DNA of 45,682 nt from Polyangiaceae bacterium (GCA_025937835.1 JAICQO010000052.1:1-45682), one strand, 5' to 3'; counted from the first letter of the stretch, positions 16,003 to 24,619 are shown. The notes: generated by a model from the sequence alone, not told the origin. Made by a program: numbers and translations.

Positions 16003-16839
16003 TTACGTCAGAAGGCGCAGCGTGAACGGGTAACGGTATGAAATGCCGGAGTTGGCCTTGATGCCCGCGAGGATCTCGAGCACGAGCGCCGCGACGCCGG
16101 TCGCGAGCAAGAACGGGATGCCGATCAGGAAAAAGGACAACCCGCCGAACACCGCGTAGGCGATCGTGACCGTGATCTGGAAGTTCAGCGACTCCTTGCC
16201 CTGCTCGTCGACGAACGGGTGCGTGTCCTTCTTCATCAACCAGAACACGAGCGGCCCGAGCACGTTTCCGAGCGGCAAGATATAGCCGGCGAGCGCTCCG
16301 ATGTGACACAGCATGCCGAAGGTGCGCGCCTCCTGCGGAATTCCGTAAGGGCCGGCCATCGCGGCGCCGGGATACGCGCCGTAGCCCGGATTTCCGGGCG
16401 GCGGCGTCCACTGCGATTGCGGCGGTGCATAGCCGGGGTGAGGCGGCGGCATCGGCGGCGCCTGACCGAGACCCGGGTTCGGCGGCGCTCCGCCGTACTG
16501 CGGCATCACCGCGGTACCTCCACGCGCGCCTGCGCTCGGCACTGCCGCGATCCAGGTCAGGCTCGAGCCGCCGAGGCGATACGGCTGATTGGGGCTCATC
16601 TTCACCGAGCCGTGGACGCGCGCGCCAGTGGCGTCGAACGTGCCGTTGCTCGAGCCGACATCGGTCAAGAACAGCTCGCCGTTCGCGACCCGGAGCTCGA
16701 GGTGCGTGCCCGAGACGTTCGGATCGCCGAGCACGATCTCGCCCGCTTCGCGCCCCACCCGGTGGACGCCGGCGCCCAGTGTGCGTTGCTCGCTGCGCCC
16801 GTCGGCGTACTCGATCTTCACCTGTACCGTGTCCACCAT
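16003..16839 (-). CDS. FHA domain fused to DUF4870 membrane domain
   Basis: The 278-aa product starts at ATG 16839, chosen for its strong ribosome-binding site (GGAAGGAGCGAC just upstream) and because the FHA fold begins at once. Residues about 5-90 form an FHA domain (HRVGREAGEIVLGDPNVSGTH, then LFLTDVGSSNGTF), which binds phosphothreonine peptides. A Pro/Gly/Tyr-rich linker follows at about 100-165. The C-terminal 105 residues are a DUF4870 domain with three hydrophobic segments (HIGALAGYILPLGNVLGPLV, then AYAVFGGLSFFLIGIPFLLA, and one more). The protein is therefore a membrane protein with a cytoplasmic phosphopeptide reader, presumably downstream of Ser/Thr kinases such as the one at 41576. 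The partner is unknown. Confidence 0.88.
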   Translation of the reverse strand: MVDTVQVKIEYADGRSEQRTLGAGVHRVGREAGEIVLGDPNVSGTHLELRVANGELFLTDVGSSNGTFDATGARVHGSVKMSPNQPYRLGGSSLTWIAAVPSAGARGGTAVMPQYGGAPPNPGLGQAPPMPPPHPGYAPPQSQWTPPPGNPGYGAYPGAAMAGPYGIPQEARTFGMLCHIGALAGYILPLGNVLGPLVFWLMKKDTHPFVDEQGKESLNFQITVTIAYAVFGGLSFFLIGIPFLLATGVAALVLEILAGIKANSGISYRYPFTLRLLT

Positions 16840-16911
16840 GTCGCTCCTTCCGGGGCCCATGCTGGCCGAGCGCCGGGCGAGTGTCACGCGAGGCGGCGAT
16901 TCGCCGGATTT

Positions 16912-18072
16912 TCAGGGCTGGCGGCGCCCGCGGCGACTCAGGATCTCGCGGAAGAACGCGTCGTAGCGCTCGGCGATGCGCTGCCAGGTGTAGCGCTCCG
17001 CGATGGCTCGACTCTCCGCCCCCATCTGCTCCAGAGCTCCGCGATTCTCGAGCAGGTGCAAGATCGCGTCGGCCAGTGCGCGCGGGTTCTTGTGCTCGAC
17101 GAGCAAGCCGCTCCGCCCGTGCTCGACGTAAGTGCGGTTCCCCGGGTGATCGCTCACGACCAGCGGCAAGCCGTAGGCCGCGGCTTCGATCATCGCCAGC
17201 GAAGAGCCCTCGCGATCGCCGTAGAAAAGGTAGGCGTCCGCGCCGAGGTAATAGGGCGCAAGCTTCGAGTATTCCACGCGGCCGACGAACTCGACGTTGT
17301 CGGCGATCCGGTGCGCGTCGAGCACCCTTCGGATCTCGTCTTCCGCGCGGCCGTAGCCGACGATCTTGAGCCGGAAGTCGCTGCGCTTTTCGCGGACCAG
17401 GCCGAGCGCCTCGAGGATCTCGCCGAAGCCTTTTCTCAGCACCAGGCGCCCGATGCTGAGCAGCTCGAGCGTCGAACCGTGGCTGCCGGGCTGCGCGGCG
17501 CGCTCGGGCAGCGTGGCGCCGTTCGGGATGATCGTGGTGCGCTCGTGCTGGACGTGCGGCAGCGCCAGATCTTGCAAGCCGTCGAGGACCACCACGCCGT
17601 CGGAGCGGTTCACGACGAAGCCGAACAGCTTGGTCAGGTGTCGCACGTAGCTCTTCATCGCCGACTCGACCCCAGGGCAGTCGGCCGCGTCGACGAACAC
17701 CACGGACGGCACGCCCAGGGCCCTGGCGATGCCGAGCGCCATCAAGCCCGAAGGGATCGCGAACACCGAGAACAACAGGTCGTAGCGCTGGCCCAGCGCA
17801 CGCCGCATCATCTGCGGGGTGCCGAAGCCGAAATAGCCGAGGTGTTCGAGGAGCGTCGAGTCCGAGACGGATTGCCGGGCGGTCGGGAAGCGCAGCACGC
17901 GAAAGCCCGACGTGGTCTCGACCAGCGGCTGATCCTTGCCGATCCGCGCGGTCAGGATCTCGACGTCGTAACCGAGGCGGGTGAGCTCCTCGGCCATCTT
18001 CTCGGTGAAGACGGTCCCGCCCGAGAGCACCGGGTAGTATTCGTGCGTCAGAATCGCGAGGCGGAGCGCCAT
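16912..18072 (-). CDS. Glycosyltransferase family 4 protein
   Basis: The 386-aa product from ATG 18072 has a GT-B layout. The N-terminal acceptor domain opens with LAILTHEYYPVLSGGTVFTE. The C-terminal donor domain contains LLSIGRLVLRKGFGEILEAL and the EX7E motif (EGSSLAMIE) followed by AAAYGLPLVVSDHPGN. Such enzymes transfer sugars from nucleotide donors to lipid-linked or polysaccharide acceptors at the cytoplasmic face of the membrane. It is divergent from the membrane protein at 18181 and close to a GT2 gene, so it probably works on a surface glycan. The donor sugar cannot be inferred. Confidence 0.92.
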   Translation of the reverse strand: MALRLAILTHEYYPVLSGGTVFTEKMAEELTRLGYDVEILTARIGKDQPLVETTSGFRVLRFPTARQSVSDSTLLEHLGYFGFGTPQMMRRALGQRYDLLFSVFAIPSGLMALGIARALGVPSVVFVDAADCPGVESAMKSYVRHLTKLFGFVVNRSDGVVVLDGLQDLALPHVQHERTTIIPNGATLPERAAQPGSHGSTLELLSIGRLVLRKGFGEILEALGLVREKRSDFRLKIVGYGRAEDEIRRVLDAHRIADNVEFVGRVEYSKLAPYYLGADAYLFYGDREGSSLAMIEAAAYGLPLVVSDHPGNRTYVEHGRSGLLVEHKNPRALADAILHLLENRGALEQMGAESRAIAERYTWQRIAERYDAFFREILSRRGRRQP

Positions 18073-18180
18073 CAGCGCCGCTTCGTACACCAATCTTGCC
18101 TGGCCACGCGGCCGGACTCGAGTTCTGCGGCCGCCGAGCGTGCCCGAAGCTCGGATTTGGAACTAGAGTCCGCGCCGCCG

Positions 18181-19980
18181 ATGACCGAGGCCGAGGCAGC
18201 TCCCGAGCCCCAGACGAAGACTCCCGAGGCTTCGCCCCCGTCTCGCGGCGTGTCGCCGCCGTCGCGGGTTCGCGCGCTCGCTCGCCGCGCTCTCGAGCAG
18301 TGGGACCGAGCCCTGGCGGTGCTCGCCGCGTCGGTGCTCGCGCTGAGCTTCGGCTTCGACTACGGCGCCGACAATCAGCTCATCTATTTGCTGAAGTCGC
18401 TGGCTATCGCCAACCCCGGCATCCTCGAGAAGGATTGGTACGCGTCCGAGGTCACGCACTACCACCCGGTGTTCGCCTGGCTCGGAGCCGCCTTGATCGC
18501 GCTGAACCGGGACGGCTGGGCGGTCGCGATCACGCAGGTGCTGCTGATCACGGTGGCCACCACGTTCATTTACGAGGCGTTGCGCGCCCTCGCTCCGAAG
18601 CGGGTCGCGCTCGCGGGGTTCTTGTGCGCGCTACCGCTGATGATCATGACGCGCACCTCGAGCGTCGCGGTCAGCTACGCGTTCGACGCGTACCTGCAAC
18701 CCTCCGGGCTCGGCAGCCTCGGCCTGTTCGGGGCGATCGCGATGTTCGTGCGCGGGAACTTCCTCGCTTCGGGGATCTGGGTCGGCATCGCCGGCCTGTT
18801 TCACGCAAATTACCTGATCCTGTCGATACCGACCTTCGGGTTGATGCACCTGTTCCTCGGCTTGAAAGGCTTGCCGCGCCGGTTGCTGTTGAACCTGGGG
18901 CCGCTGTGCATCGCTGCGATCCCGGTCTTGCCGGTGATCGTGGCCACGGCGAGCTCGCCGGACGCGGCGCGCGCGCAGGAGATCCTGTTCTCGATCCGCT
19001 CCCCGCACCATTACTCGCCGGGCCAGTTCTACAAGGCCCTCGCGCCGTTCGCGGGCTGGCAGATGTTCGGGGTGGGTCTGGGCTCGGTGCTGTTTCGCGG
19101 CAAGCGCTCGCCGGCCGCTCGCTTCGGGATCGTGCTCTCGGCGCTGATGGCGCTGGTCTGGATCGGCTCGGGGTTCTCGACCGTCGCCTACGTTCCGCGC
19201 GTCGTGCAGTTGTTCGTGTGGCGGTTCGCGCCGTACATCGACATGCTGAGCGCCGCGATAGGATGCCTGGTGCTCGTGAAGATCGCGGTCGAGCCCGGGT
19301 TCGCGCGGCGCATCTCGCCCGCGCTGCTGGCGCTCGCGGCGGGCGGCCTGGTCGTGGTCGGCACCTTTCAGACCGAGCGCAAGAACCCGTTCTGGATCGC
19401 GCTCACGGTGGTGGCCGTGGCCCTGCTCGCCTTTTGCGTACACGGCGGGTTCGAGCTCGTGAAGCGCTGGATCCGCTTGCCACGCTTCGAGCAGGGCTGG
19501 CTCAGGCACGGTCCGAGCGTGGTGCTCGTGCTCTCGCTCGGCTTCATGGTCCACTATTCGGTCGGGGAGATCGAGGCCATCCCCTCGAACTCGTCGTTGC
19601 TCCGAGAAGGCGGCGCCAAGAGCGACGATCTGCTCACCTGGATGCGCGACGAAACGCCGATCGATGCGGTGTTCCTCACGCCGCCCGACGTCGATACCTT
19701 CCGCTTCTACGGACAGCGCGCGATCGTCGTGGACTGGAAATCGACCCCGATGGTGCCCGGTGAGCTCGTGGAGTGGCACCGGCGCCTGAGCGACGTCTGC
19801 GGCCGGCGCGTCGAGAGCCGGCGCGACCTGCGCGGCTACAACGAGCTCGACCGCTCCGAGCTCGAGCGGCTGAAGGTGAGGTATCACCTGAACTACGCGG
19901 TCGTGTCGCGCGGCAGCGAGCGAAAGCTCGGCTACGAGACCGTCTTCAAGAACCACCGCTACGCCGTGGTAAAGCTCTGA
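18181..19980 (+). CDS. Large polytopic membrane protein (DUF6798-like)
   Basis: The 599-aa product from ATG 18181 has a Pro/Ala-rich N-terminal tail of about 40 residues and then roughly ten hydrophobic helices to about residue 465. The first periplasmic loop (ADNQLIYLLKSL, EKDWYASEVTHYHPVF) and the soluble C-terminal domain (AVFLTPPDVDTFRFYGQR, then IVVDWKSTPM and ELVEWHRRL) resemble, from memory, the DUF6798 family of large membrane proteins. The topology also recalls GT-C glycosyltransferases, but no DxD-type motif is certain. The upstream open frame to 16219 is a shadow of the GT4 gene. A GT2 gene begins 7 nt after its stop, so the two form a transcription unit. Confidence 0.82.
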   Translation: MTEAEAAPEPQTKTPEASPPSRGVSPPSRVRALARRALEQWDRALAVLAASVLALSFGFDYGADNQLIYLLKSLAIANPGILEKDWYASEVTHYHPVFAWLGAALIALNRDGWAVAITQVLLITVATTFIYEALRALAPKRVALAGFLCALPLMIMTRTSSVAVSYAFDAYLQPSGLGSLGLFGAIAMFVRGNFLASGIWVGIAGLFHANYLILSIPTFGLMHLFLGLKGLPRRLLLNLGPLCIAAIPVLPVIVATASSPDAARAQEILFSIRSPHHYSPGQFYKALAPFAGWQMFGVGLGSVLFRGKRSPAARFGIVLSALMALVWIGSGFSTVAYVPRVVQLFVWRFAPYIDMLSAAIGCLVLVKIAVEPGFARRISPALLALAAGGLVVVGTFQTERKNPFWIALTVVAVALLAFCVHGGFELVKRWIRLPRFEQGWLRHGPSVVLVLSLGFMVHYSVGEIEAIPSNSSLLREGGAKSDDLLTWMRDETPIDAVFLTPPDVDTFRFYGQRAIVVDWKSTPMVPGELVEWHRRLSDVCGRRVESRRDLRGYNELDRSELERLKVRYHLNYAVVSRGSERKLGYETVFKNHRYAVVKL

Positions 19981-19987
19981 GCTATCC

Positions 19988-21001
19988 TTGCCCGCGTCCG
20001 TGACTACCTCTCCGCTGACTCGCCCCGCCTTTTCGTTCGTGATCCCGTTCATGAACGAGGAAGCCACGCTCGAGACGCTCTACGAGCGGATCGCGGAGAG
20101 CGTGCAAACCGTGCTCGCCCCGGGGGAGACCTTCGAGGTCATTTTCATCGACGACGGCAGCACCGACGAGTCGGTGAAGGCCGTCGAGCGCCTGGTCCCG
20201 CTACATCCCGAGCTCACGCTGCTCGAGCTTCAGGGCAACTTCGGCAAGAGCGCCGCGCTCGCGGCCGGCTTCGAGCGCGCGCGCGGCCGCATCGTCTTCA
20301 CCCTGGACGCGGACTTACAAGACGACCCCAAGGAGATCCCGCGCTTCGTGCAGAAGCTCGGCGAAGGCTACGACCTCGTCTCCGGCTACAAGCGCAAGCG
20401 CAACGATCCGATCTCGAAGGTGCTGCCGTCGCGCGTGTTCAACTGGCTCGTGCGCACCACCACCGGCATCCGCCTGCACGACGTGAACTGCGGCTTCAAG
20501 GCCTATCGCGACGTGGTGCTAGAGAACGTGCGCCTGTACGGCGAGATGCACCGCTTCGTCCCCGTGCTCGCTCACTGGAAGCGCTTTCGCATCGGCGAAA
20601 TCGCCGTCGAGCACCACGCGCGCGCTTTCGGAAAGAGCAAGTTCGGCGGCGGCCGCTTCTTCCGCGGCTTGATGGACTTGATGACGGTGGTGTTCCTGCT
20701 CCGCTACGAGCGCCGCCCCGCCCATTTCTTCGGCGGCATCGGCACAGCCACGCTGCTGCTCGGCGTCGCCTTCGGCGTTTACCTGACGTTCCTCAAGATC
20801 CTCGGTCACAGCATCGGTCAGCGCCCGCTGTTGATCCTGTCCGTGCTGCTGATCGTGGTCGGCGTGCAGATCCTCGCCACGGGGCTGATCGCCGAGCTGC
20901 TCGTGCACATGAACCGCAACGACGGCCCTTTCCTCGTGCGCCGCGTCGTGAGCAAAACGGCGAACAGCGGCTCAGCGCGTAGTCAGCTGACGTCGCGCTG
21001 A
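19988..21001 (+). CDS. Family 2 glycosyltransferase with two C-terminal TM helices
   Basis: The 337-aa product has a GT-A domain with FSFVIPFMNEEATLETLYE near the start, FIDDGSTDES, the GNFGKSAALAAGFERA segment and the metal-binding TLDADLQDDP motif. CGFKAYRD follows later in the domain. After about residue 240 come two long hydrophobic helices (FFGGIGTATLLLGVAFGVYL and LLILSVLLIVVGVQILATGL). This is the layout of DPM1/GtrB-type enzymes, which make polyprenyl-phosphate sugars at the inner membrane. The start is TTG 19988, with GTG 20000 as an alternative that keeps the whole domain. It is 7 nt downstream of the polytopic protein, which could use its lipid-linked product. Confidence 0.92.
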   Translation: MPASVTTSPLTRPAFSFVIPFMNEEATLETLYERIAESVQTVLAPGETFEVIFIDDGSTDESVKAVERLVPLHPELTLLELQGNFGKSAALAAGFERARGRIVFTLDADLQDDPKEIPRFVQKLGEGYDLVSGYKRKRNDPISKVLPSRVFNWLVRTTTGIRLHDVNCGFKAYRDVVLENVRLYGEMHRFVPVLAHWKRFRIGEIAVEHHARAFGKSKFGGGRFFRGLMDLMTVVFLLRYERRPAHFFGGIGTATLLLGVAFGVYLTFLKILGHSIGQRPLLILSVLLIVVGVQILATGLIAELLVHMNRNDGPFLVRRVVSKTANSGSARSQLTSR

Positions 21002-21026
21002 CGGCACTGGAGACGTCGCGCCGCGG

Positions 21027-21160
21027 CGTTACTCCGACGCGCTAAGCGCGCAGGGCGCACCCAGAACCTACGACTTTGGACGCGCTGAGCGCGCAAGGCG
21101 AACCCCAAAAACCCTTTGCGAGTCTTTGCCCCCTTGGCGCCTTTGCGGCGAAAACTCACA
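21027..21160. repeat. Dispersed intergenic element, copy B
   Basis: The stretch starts with CGTTACTCCGACGCGCTAAG and carries two closely related units (ACGCGCTAAGCGCGCA and ACGCGCTGAGCGCGCA). It continues AACCCCAAAAACCCTTTGCG, then serial TTTGCG/TTGGCG units, and ends GCGAAAACTCACA. It aligns along its length with 12251-12340, which lacks the duplicated unit. It occupies the gap between the convergent GT2 and DUF4336 genes. No open frame of interest covers it. Confidence 0.65.
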
Positions 21161-21239
21161 AAGCCTCAGCATGGTGTGCCGGCTCAATGAGTGGGGCTGA
21201 GGTCAGGAAATCCGGATGCAAGCCCGTGGCTGTCACCAT

Positions 21240-21953
21240 TCAACGTAAGAGCCCCGCCAAAGCTACCCGCAAGCGGTCCGGATGCTCGAGCTCGATGGGA
21301 TCACCGTGCGCCATGATCACGCGGCGCACGTCCCAGCGGAGCAGGCGCGCAAGGCTCCGGGCGAGCGCTCTGCGATCATCCGCGAGCAATGGCCAGACGC
21401 GGTTCGTGCCGAAATGACCGAACGAGCCGATGGCCCGGTACAGCCAGCGCGTCGGCGCGTGGCGCTCCTCGTGAATGTTGAACAGCAAGTCCGTGCACAC
21501 CAAGCTGCCGCTCTCGGTATGGAAGAAGACGTGCTCGCTCCAGGGGCGGGCGCCCTCGACGAACGTCGCTTCGATGCCGTCGGCGGCGAACGCGTCCTCG
21601 GCGAGGTCGCGATCGAATGCCAGGTTTTTGCGCTTTTCTCGCAGGCCCGGCGCGGCCCACAAGGATGCCCCGGGGTAGCGCCGTTTCGCAGCTCCCGCGA
21701 ACAGGTGATGAAAGCGGTTCGGGGCCACGATGTGCCGCACCTCACCGAGCTCCGCCAGAGCACCCGCGAGCGCTTCGTCGATCGCGATCGGGGAGTGCAA
21801 CCACAGCGCGCCGTCGCGCCGCGCGACCGTCATGCGCACGCGCAGATGGAACCCCGACTGCCGGTGCAGCTCCACCGCCCAGAGCTCGGGCGCCAGCGCC
21901 ACCAACTCCGGCGTGGAGTCGATCGTCATCGGCAATTCGACAGCTTCAGCCAA
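21240..21953 (-). CDS. DUF4336 (metallo-hydrolase-like) protein
   Basis: The 237-aa product resembles DUF4336 proteins, distant relatives of the metallo-beta-lactamase fold. Diagnostic segments are ELWAVELHRQSGFHLRVRMT, the VRHIVAPNRFHHLF block, the LWAAPGL segment, and the closing VIMAHGDPIEL. Several of the usual metal-binding histidines are not obvious, as is common in this family, so catalytic activity is uncertain. No signal peptide is seen. The start could be 21953 or the ATG at 21929. It converges on the GT2 gene and is divergent from the VWA lipoprotein. Confidence 0.75.
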   Translation of the reverse strand: MAEAVELPMTIDSTPELVALAPELWAVELHRQSGFHLRVRMTVARRDGALWLHSPIAIDEALAGALAELGEVRHIVAPNRFHHLFAGAAKRRYPGASLWAAPGLREKRKNLAFDRDLAEDAFAADGIEATFVEGARPWSEHVFFHTESGSLVCTDLLFNIHEERHAPTRWLYRAIGSFGHFGTNRVWPLLADDRRALARSLARLLRWDVRRVIMAHGDPIELEHPDRLRVALAGLLR

Positions 21954-22125
21954 GCTCCCTCCTGTTCCGGCCGCACGCGAACGTCCACCACTGGATTACC
22001 TGAAACCCGATACGCGAAACCGAAAATTCGCTTCCGAGCCGTAAGAAACGCCGCAGCAGCGAGTTCCCTTCCAAGAAGCTTCGAGCGCGGCGTGTCGGAG
22101 CCTCCGTTCAACAGGGAGAAGGTTC

Positions 22126-24108
22126 GTGAAGACGTTTTCGTTGGTGCTTTCATCGATGGTGGCATTCGGGTGCGCAGCTCCTTCCCAATCCACGGCGATC
22201 CAGCCGAATCCACGCCAGGGCGCGCTCGCGTCGGGTCAGCCGAACACGCTGGTTGCACAGGGAAATTCGGCTGCGACGGCGCTCACCCCGCGACCGCACG
22301 CGCCGCATCCGCGGCCGGTCGCGACTTTCGCCGAGCTCAGCCGGTTGCCGGCGATGCGCCGGGGCAGCTGTTACGCCGAGAGCCGCCCGGATCTTCCCCG
22401 CCCTACCTCGAGCCATGTCCCCTCGCCTCTCAAAGGCCGCGTCGCCGCTTCAGCACCGCCGCGGCCGCCCAACACCAGCGGCGGCCAGGGTTACAACTAT
22501 TCCTTCGGCGACACTGCCGCCGAGCTGGCTCCCGCCGGTCCCCCGGCCGCTGCTGCTCCGATGCCCGTGCCGAGCCAGGCGCCTCGGGCGAGGCGCGGCG
22601 AAGCCAAGGCCAAGAAAGAAGCCCCCGCGGACGACCGTGAGCTCGAGGCGGCGTTCGAGCGTCTGCCCAACTCGGAGCCGCGCTCGGAGCGCGCGTATCA
22701 CGATTTCGGCGCGTCGCTCTACCTGTCCAACGACGACACGATGAGCCTGTCGTCGGCGCAACGCGTGCTGTTCGCGATCGACAAGTATCTGCCGATCCCG
22801 AGCGAGCACGTTCGACCGCACGAGCTGCTCAACTACTTCTCCTTCGACACCGCTCCCGAGTCACCGGAGAACGACTTCAGCGTGCTGGCCGGGATCGAGC
22901 CGAAGCCCGGTGAGCCCGGCGTTTACACGCTCGGGCTATCCGTGAGCGGCCGCGAGCTCAGCAAGGAGGACCGCCGCAACACGGCCCTCACCTTCGTCGT
23001 CGATCGCTCGGGCTCGATGAGCGACGAGGGCCGCATGGACTACCTGAAGCGCGGCCTCTTGCGCATGACCCAGGAGCTCAAGCGCGGCGATCTGGTGAAC
23101 CTGGTGCTCTTCGACCACGAAGCCTGCAGCTCGCTCGAAAACTTCGCGGTCGGCCGCGACTCGATGAGCGTGCTCACGGGCGAAATCCAGAAGCTCGCGC
23201 CGCGCGGCTCGACCGACGTCGATTCCGGACTGCGCCTCGGCTACGAGCTCGCGGATCGCGGCTACCAGCCGACGCACTCGAACCGCGTGGTCTTGATCAC
23301 GGACGCGCTCGCCAACACCGGCGTCACCGACGCGGCCACGATCGCGATGATTTCGTCCTACTACGACAAGCGGCGGATCCGCTTGAGCGGCGTGGGCGTC
23401 GGCACCGAGTTCAACGACGAGCTGCTCGACCGCCTGACCGAGCGCGGCAAGGGCGCCTACGTGTTCCTGGGCTCGCCGAGCGAGGTGGACGCCGTGTTCG
23501 GCTCGCGCTTCGTGTCGCTGATCGAGACCACGGCGAACGACGTCCATTTCAAGCTGCAGCTGCCCGAGTCGCTGCGCATGAACGTGTTTTACGGGGAAGA
23601 GAGCAGCACGGTGAAGGAAGACGTGCAGGCGATCCACTACTTCGCCGGCACGAGCCAGCTGTTCTTGAGCGACCTCGTGTCGAAGTCGCCCGAGCTCACC
23701 AAGGACGACTCGCTGATGCTGAGCGTGGAGTACGAAAACCCCGAGACCGGGCAGAAGCAGTTCGAAGATTTCGCCTTCGAGCTCGGCGAGCTCTCCGGCG
23801 GCACGAACCTGGTGAAGAAGGGCAGGCTGGTGATGAGCTTCATCGACGGCCTCGCGGACACGCTGCGAAGCTCTCCCGCGCGCAGCGACTACCGCGCCGG
23901 CGGTTGGCTCGACGCGAACGCCGCGAACCAATGCGAGCGCGGGCGCGCCTCGCTCGCCGAGCAAGCGCGTCCGTTCGCCCGCGACGCCGAGGTCGCCCGG
24001 GTGGTGTCGCTGTGGGACCGGTACTGCTCGCGCTACGAGGCGGTGCGCGCACCGGTTCGCCGCACTCCGCCGCGGGGTAGCGACGTCTGGCCCTCGGCGC
24101 AGCGTTAG
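22126..24108 (+). CDS. VWA-domain lipoprotein (YfbK type)
   Basis: The 660-aa product starts at GTG 22126, preceded by a GGGAGAAGG ribosome-binding site. Its lipoprotein signal peptide ends in AFGC (Cys16). A Pro/Ala-rich stretch of about 150 residues leads to the N-terminal YfbK-type domain (YHDFGASLYLSNDDTMSL, then PHELLNYFSFD). The von Willebrand A domain follows, with the MIDAS motif DRSGSMS at 293-299. A C-terminal DUF3520-like domain comes last. VWA proteins use the MIDAS metal for adhesion or protein-complex assembly, and this one should sit at the cell envelope. It seems to be monocistronic, with an intrinsic-terminator-like hairpin about 70 nt downstream. Confidence 0.9.
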   Translation: MKTFSLVLSSMVAFGCAAPSQSTAIQPNPRQGALASGQPNTLVAQGNSAATALTPRPHAPHPRPVATFAELSRLPAMRRGSCYAESRPDLPRPTSSHVPSPLKGRVAASAPPRPPNTSGGQGYNYSFGDTAAELAPAGPPAAAAPMPVPSQAPRARRGEAKAKKEAPADDRELEAAFERLPNSEPRSERAYHDFGASLYLSNDDTMSLSSAQRVLFAIDKYLPIPSEHVRPHELLNYFSFDTAPESPENDFSVLAGIEPKPGEPGVYTLGLSVSGRELSKEDRRNTALTFVVDRSGSMSDEGRMDYLKRGLLRMTQELKRGDLVNLVLFDHEACSSLENFAVGRDSMSVLTGEIQKLAPRGSTDVDSGLRLGYELADRGYQPTHSNRVVLITDALANTGVTDAATIAMISSYYDKRRIRLSGVGVGTEFNDELLDRLTERGKGAYVFLGSPSEVDAVFGSRFVSLIETTANDVHFKLQLPESLRMNVFYGEESSTVKEDVQAIHYFAGTSQLFLSDLVSKSPELTKDDSLMLSVEYENPETGQKQFEDFAFELGELSGGTNLVKKGRLVMSFIDGLADTLRSSPARSDYRAGGWLDANAANQCERGRASLAEQARPFARDAEVARVVSLWDRYCSRYEAVRAPVRRTPPRGSDVWPSAQR

Positions 24109-24179
24109 TCTCGAAGTGGATCGAACTGAGACGGGCGTCTTCCACGAACGAGACGGGCGCTTCAAATCCGAAACGCGGG

Positions 24180-24213
24180 AACGCGCGGCTCATCGATAAA
24201 GCCGCGCGTTTTC
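24180..24213 (+). terminator. Intrinsic-terminator-like hairpin
   Basis: AACGCGCGGCT (24180-24190) and AGCCGCGCGTT (24200-24210) form a perfect 11-bp stem with a 9-nt loop, followed by TTCGT, so the T run is TTTT counting the end of the stem. It should end the VWA transcript. The T-tract is short, and only 33 nt separate it from the next ATG. It could therefore act as an attenuator for the downstream gene instead. Confidence 0.65.
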
Positions 24214-24246
24214 GTGTGGCACGCCCCGTGAAAGAGGCAGGGCTCG

Positions 24247-24537
24247 ATGCCTCGCAAAACTACCGCTCGAAAGTCCGTCGGTTCGACCCTCGCTCAGATC
24301 GAAAAGTTGGCCAAGGTGATCGGTGGCATCCCCGTGTGGGAGGTCTTCCCGGAGAGCGCTGCGGCGCTGGCCGGCGTCCGCTTCGGTGACATCATCGTCA
24401 GCGTCAACGGCACCGCCACCCCGACCTTCGAAGAGTTCCTCGCGGCCGGCGAGGCCCACATTGCGCATATCGTCTTCGGCGTGTTCCGCAACGGGCAGAT
24501 GATGAGCTTGAGTTGCGACGCGCACGCGGATGCGTGA
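24247..24537 (+). CDS. Stand-alone PDZ-domain mini-protein
   Basis: The 96-aa product has no signal peptide and consists of a single PDZ domain. It shows IPVWEVFPESAAALAGVRFG, DIIVSVNGT and a final strand FGVFRNGQMMSLSCD. In bacteria this domain normally sits behind a protease (HtrA, Ctp) and binds C-terminal peptides. A free cytoplasmic copy is unusual and may be an adaptor. The first 20 residues are basic (MPRKTTARKSVG). Its ATG is 33 nt after a strong hairpin, so expression may depend on read-through. The gap to the next gene is 82 nt. Confidence 0.8.
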   Translation: MPRKTTARKSVGSTLAQIEKLAKVIGGIPVWEVFPESAAALAGVRFGDIIVSVNGTATPTFEEFLAAGEAHIAHIVFGVFRNGQMMSLSCDAHADA

Positions 24538-24619
24538 AGAGCTCGGGACGAGGACCGGACCGCCGGTCTTTCCGCGCGATCCCTGACATGCCTCCCCGGC
24601 AGGACTATCCTGTGCGGGC

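Noticed and set aside
18631-20067. Minus-strand open frame of 478 codons across the polytopic protein and GT2
   Set aside because: Both plus-strand genes have clear membrane helices or GT2 motifs; the minus frame is a His/Gln/Arg-rich shadow.
21990-22050. Repeat-like phrase (GATACGCGAAACCGAAAATT) in the DUF4336/VWA divergent gap
   Set aside because: It recalls the low-complexity GFRVSGF-type intergenic repeats of some genomes, but no second copy was found in the window, so a repeat call is not supported.
24217-24232. Possible sigma-54 promoter (TGGCACG) before the mini-PDZ gene
   Set aside because: The -24 part is good, but the -12 element at the right spacing reads GTGAA and lacks the essential GC. 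The start would fall only a few nt before the ATG.
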